A DNA stretch of 64,000 bases, from the NCBI GenBank assembly GCA_029204225.1, contig CM055093.1, positions 126,001 through 190,000 on the forward strand, in the 5' to 3' direction. Both the position numbers and the translations under genes were made by a program. This stretch comes from Diphasiastrum complanatum. Taxonomy: Eukaryota > Streptophyta > Lycopodiopsida > Lycopodiales > Lycopodiaceae. Of the stretch, positions 60,310-64,000 are shown in pieces. The notes under the pieces are model-generated. The model saw nothing but the letters and a program-made list of their open reading frames with translations, was not told where the DNA came from and did no database searches. Numbering within the stretch: the first letter of the stretch is position 1; each line of letters begins with the position of its first letter.

Positions 60310-60486
60310 CAACGGCTGAGATCATTCCACGTCACCACGAAGATGCCTTCAGAAAGAAGCAACAAAGCCAACGGTTGAGATCATTCCACGTAACCACGGA
60401 GATTCCCTACCACTGTCCTCGGTGTACAGAGGAAAAATGAATAACGCAATCCAACGGTTAAGATTTATCCACGTCAGCAGAAAGAT
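60310..60486. promoter_or_regulatory. Three 35-bp repeats pairing CAACGG with CCACGT
   Basis: Copies at 60310-60344, 60369-60403 and 60452-60486 each read CAACGG(C/T)T(G/A)AGAT, five bases, CCACGT, then AGAT at the end. CCACGTCA is the complement of the TGACGTGG bZIP C/G-box; CAACGG resembles a MYB core. Spacings are 59 and 83 bp. The location 0.7-0.9 kb upstream of the pyruvate kinase start suggests a cis-regulatory module, possibly light- or ABA-responsive. Confidence 0.7.
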
Positions 60487-60836
60487 CCCTTCAGTTTTCG
60501 TTCAGGAAGAACCCCAACATAAGCTCAAAAGCATTTACTATTTATTAATTGATTAATTTAATTTTTTAAAATAAAAGAGATGAATTGTTTTCAATTAAAA
60601 AAAGTATTTCTAAATTAAAATAGAAAAAAAAAAAGAATAGACATTTTCCCTTTCCAAGGCTGACTTGAACAGGATTCTCTCTAAAATAAAAACAAAAAAG
60701 GAGGATATTCTTAAAAGCATATCAACATGACATTGTCAGCTTATTATCGACATGACATTGTCAACTTTTTGACTCCAATAACTAATCAAACTCAAAGTCT
60801 TGACGGGCCGCAACAAACATCCCCTTTCTCCACTTT

Positions 60837-60908
60837 ATTGGCAGGGGTGGCTGATTCTCTGTTAAAAATAAGCTCCTTAATTATCCAGAATGCGCCACCC
60901 CTGCTAAT
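60837..60908. repeat. Short imperfect foldback, about 72 bp
   Basis: Left arm 60837-60859 and right arm 60886-60908 pair over about 20 of 23 positions (core GGCAGGGGTGGC against GCCACCCCTGCT), with a two-base internal mismatch and a loop of about 26 AT-rich bases. Size and mismatch pattern are compatible with a small MIR-type hairpin or a mini-transposon. A nearby 25-bp direct repeat (ACATGACATTGTCA at 60724 and 60749) flanks it upstream. Confidence 0.65.
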
Positions 60909-62439
60909 AACGTAAGATAATGGGCCCATTATCTAATACATAATGTCACTTTTGAAACTTGTTGTTGCGGTTTTCATTTGGATGAACCTTCCGTTCGTGT
61001 TCATATTGCGCTCGGTTAAAAAAGTTACAAAGAAATTGGAAAAAACTGACATCACGTGACACATAAGAGGTTGGCCGTCATTGGTGAACCATTGAATGCA
61101 CTATTCAAAGCATACACCAACAAAAGGGAGGAATCATAGTTATTGCTTTGATTACTTTGAAGAGAAAAGAGAAAACGTCACCTCATCACAACTTACAAGC
61201 ACAAGACTTTGTCCTTTTCTTGCATGCACAAAAGTGGTGGTTACAACAAATCTACATCTTTTTCTTCTTCTCTTTTGATTTTGTATCTTTTTCTTTGTCT
61301 TTGGTGGTACTTTGAGTGATTTTTCTAACTCATGTATTGTAAAGGTAGACCTAGTTGTACTCCAATCCCCATGCCTTTCTTGTGTTAAATATCAAGGTAG
61401 GTGTTCTCAGTTGAGAATTATATTTTATATTGTCCTAAGATTTGTTGTAATAAGGATAAGTTATCTTGATTGTCTTCTTTGAGCTAGATTGTCTCTTCTA
61501 GGTGAGTTCCAATTTAACAAATGTCTTGTTTTTTTCTAACCTTTATAACTACGATTTTTTTTGTTTTTCATTTTCTAACATGCATAGCAAGATGACCTCC
61601 CACATCACCTTGTTATCTTGTAGTAAGTAACAATTAACCACATACAAGATTTTTCGTTTAGGATATAATTTCGGCCTTAATTGGTGAACCTTTGGGGATA
61701 AGTTACAAAAGTACAAAGTATATTTATTGAATAAAGCACTATAAGACAACTTCATAATTATAAGTAGGAGGCAGAAGAGGAGATGATGATGGTGGCAAAG
61801 AAGTTCTCTGATCAATTGGTCAAAAATGAATTGCGAGACTCATAAAATTTCTTCAATGACAGCCATGTTGTTTTCCAAAGACTACTTGTGGAATTTGCTT
61901 TTTTAGTTGAAAATCTTGCTCTTGTTGCAAAATTTCTCTCTCCCTCGAGTTGCAGTCTACAACTCTCTCTCCACTAAGTAGTGATGGGGCCTCTCATCGC
62001 TATTGCTACCTAGGAGTAAGTTCATGATGAGGGGCAACCACTTGACTACATGTTAGGTGTTGACTAGCTCTATCCTTTGAAGATGAACTTTTTCTTTTGA
62101 CATGAATTGCCCTCCTAGTGTATGTTTACTAGTATAGAGATCGAAATATTTCCTCTCATAAAGAGTATTCCTCAAAGATCTTGACTTCTCATTGTTGCAT
62201 CAAGATAGTGAATAGTTTGACATTAACTTAATCTTTTTCTTTCTCTATCTATATATCTCTCATCATGCACATGTGATAATATTCAAGCCTCCAAAAAAAG
62301 ATGAAAGTGTCATGATAATACTATGTGTGAAAATAAAGAAGGTTCATGTTACACATAAGAGTGCTTAAAATCTAAACCCTAAAATCTACAAAGAACATAA
62401 CATTAAATCGAACTCGTCTATCTATATTTTTCTTGCTCT
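60909..62439. other. No gene seen
   Basis: AT-rich, with only short frames; a CACGTG G-box occurs near 61056. No coding region, RNA gene or clear element. Confidence 0.5.
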
Positions 62440-62897
62440 CTTTGTCTCCCACACACATCCTTCTCTTCCTCTCTCACTCTCTCACGATCATAAATCACTA
62501 AGACACATATTTGTGTTTAATTACACAAAATATACAACACAAGGAAGATAGTATACAAGAAAAAGTTACAAAGAAAGAAATCTTTGTTGCACGTAATCCA
62601 ATATATAGAGAGTAGAGTCTTGTGCATGAAACCATGCAACCCCCATGCAGGTCAACTATAAATAGATCACACCTCTTCATGCAGTCCTCCTGCCTATATT
62701 CATCACACAGACATGCAATACTCCATATGTCTCAATTAGAGTGTCTGGGTCCTCTCAAGGTAATTAGTCACAAACAGGCCTTGACATGGAATTAAATCAT
62801 GGCGTGACCAATAATCTCGAGTACTGGAGGGTCGGTCTACCATATTAGGACTATTCCAGGTCCTTAACCAAATATGGCCATAACATTCTTCCCTCCT
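62440..62897 (-). repeat. LTR of the 12.3-kb gypsy family, with polypurine tract
   Basis: The minus strand starts TGTTATGGCCATATTTGG at 62885, preceded by the polypurine AAGGAGGGAAGAA (62898-62886). It shares phrases with the LTRs at 12775 and 49855 (TTATTGGTCACGCC, GAGGACCCAGAC). The lower limit is set from the length of the 12.3-kb copy. A plus-strand TATAAATAG at 62655 is present. Confidence 0.6.
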
Positions 62898-63552
62898 TAA
62901 ACTGCTTCTATCTTTAGAAGCTCTTCAAGACAGGATAGAATTACAAGAACAGTTCCTTTAACTTCCAATATTAACCAAGAAAAATCATTATCCTTAGTCT
63001 GACTTCCATATCAAACAAGTACTTAGAGATAAACCTATTTCCAATCGTTAATCTCTATTTTGGAGTACAAACTCTGGTTTGAAAAGTACACTAAGAGATA
63101 TATTTCCTCAACAAGGTTACACTCAACACAAGTTACTAACATCACCTTCATGTAAAACACTTACATGAACCACTGAGTGAAATATTCCCTAACTTAGGAG
63201 ATTAAAGTTAAAGAAATTGGCAGACAATTCATAAAAATTTCCAAGTACAACTATCCTTAGAATCCAATTCTAAGATATGATAATTCATTCAACTAGAATA
63301 TCTAGGAGAATCATTAAGATATAGAACGGTTAAAACTCAACTTTGAGCATCCCAGATACTGTTTTGAGTTAAATGCTCCTATTCCTAGCACCAAATGCAA
63401 GAAAATAGCATTCATTCATCTTGATAGACTTGTCTGTCTCCCATGATAGCTGGAGATCCAATCAAATGAAGAATTGTACTCAAGCATCTGCAGACCATAA
63501 ACTGTAGTAGAATAACATCCACTAGATAAATTAAATTCTCCACAAGTAAATT
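62898..63552. other. Unassigned retroelement-derived sequence
   Basis: Lies between a gypsy polypurine tract and a copia primer-binding site, both on the minus strand. No gag or pol is readable; the one 79-residue minus-strand frame (63651-63412) is not recognised. Confidence 0.4.
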
Positions 63553-63615
63553 ACTGTTGGGGGTCGAGCGGTGCTCTAATACCACTGTTGGGAGTCGAGC
63601 GGTGCTCCGATACGA
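63553..63615 (-). other. Duplicated primer-binding site region
   Basis: A 30-31 bp unit (GTTGGG(G/A)GTCGAGCGGTGCTC) is tandemly repeated. On the minus strand each unit carries a primer-binding-site variant: TCGTATCGGAGC (63615-63604) and TGGTATTAGAGC (63584-63573). The consensus is TGGTATCAGAGC. Confidence 0.65.
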
Positions 63616-63616
63616 A

Positions 63617-64000
63617 TGATGAGAATCGTGAGAAGAAAATTCACGAAACATTCGCGACTCTCTTTCGAGATTCGGATGGAGTTCAGATGCGTTCGCTGGG
63701 CACTGCCAGCTGAAACACTCCTACAATCCTCCAGAGGATTGTAGTCAGGTACTACTGATCTACGTTCTTAAAATTAATATAGCATTCGACTTCATTCCAA
63801 CCAAGGTGCGGAATTCAAAGGGAACAAGAAAACTTAGACATATTAAAATAAACAGCATAAGCATTCGACATCCAAGATTAGACACAACCAGAAAAATAAT
63901 CTATATTGATTTTCTCTGATTTCTTCAGGGCACTACATGCGAATCCACGCAATGTGTTGGCGTGAGAGAAGCATGGCTCTCTCACGAGTAGTAGTCTCGC
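63617..64000 (-). repeat. Copia LTR (same family as 34.4-35.26 kb), cut by the window end
   Basis: The minus strand ends GATTCTCATCA at 63617, beside the degenerate primer-binding site. It shares CTGGAGGATTGTAGGA, GGCAGTG.CCAGC, ATCTGAACTCCA and TTCTCTCACGCCAA with the plus-strand LTR at 34440-35257. The rest lies beyond the window. Confidence 0.75.

Overview
The window looks like nuclear DNA of a repeat-rich land plant. It carries two intron-containing host genes, both on the minus strand, in about 64 kb of mostly decayed LTR retrotransposons of the Ty1/copia and Ty3/gypsy types. The introns are long, the DNA is AT-rich and most elements are full of stops and frameshifts. That would suit a gymnosperm, a fern or another large-genome plant, but the lineage cannot be fixed from the sequence alone. 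I saw no rRNA, tRNA or CRISPR array and no bacterial-type gene.

Host genes. (1) A complete seven-exon gene for the alpha-type plastidial pyruvate kinase (PKP1-like, 652 residues) lies at 54018..59614. Its upstream region has a CT-rich leader, two telo-boxes and three copies of a 35-bp module pairing CAACGG with CCACGT. (2) A five-exon gene at 23893..28904 encodes a proteasome assembly chaperone 4 (PAC4/PSMG4-like) protein of 156 residues. Most of its exons are under 80 bp, so open reading frames alone do not reveal it. Its 3.7-kb first intron holds LTR retrotransposon debris.

Layout. 1-1.25 kb: a retroelement LTR with a duplicated U3. 1.3-2.2 kb: unrecognised ORFs. 2.8-5.3 kb: a decayed multi-domain gene of unknown family, with a second copy at 18.8-20.7 kb. 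6.6-7.5 kb: two opposed copia scraps separated by an 18-bp tandem repeat. 7.7-12.8 kb: a truncated minus-strand gypsy element (gag, RT, RNase H, partial integrase, primer-binding site, LTR). 12.8-14.9 kb and 15.0-17.7 kb: two plus-strand copia relics. 18.1-18.8 kb: a copia RT fragment inverted relative to the previous one. 20.7-23.9 kb: no gene seen. 23.9-28.9 kb: PAC4. 29-34 kb: sparse, with a strong inverted repeat, a copia gag scrap and LTR fragments. 34.4-37.0 kb: a copia element (LTR, PBS, gag with two zinc knuckles, start of pol), cut by a minus-strand LTR with a 115-bp GA run. 37-48.7 kb: minus-strand, gag-bearing, apparently non-autonomous LTR elements with unusual ORFs and minisatellite-like repeats. 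48.8-51.9 kb: gypsy integrase, chromodomain and LTR remnants. 54-60.5 kb: pyruvate kinase and its promoter. 60.8 kb: a short foldback. 62.4-64 kb: LTR remnants, including a copia LTR of the same family as that at 34.4 kb.

The two host genes are not obviously linked in function: one acts in plastid glycolysis and acetyl-CoA supply for fatty acids, the other in 20S proteasome assembly. All retroelement coding regions seen are broken or truncated, so none looks able to move on its own.
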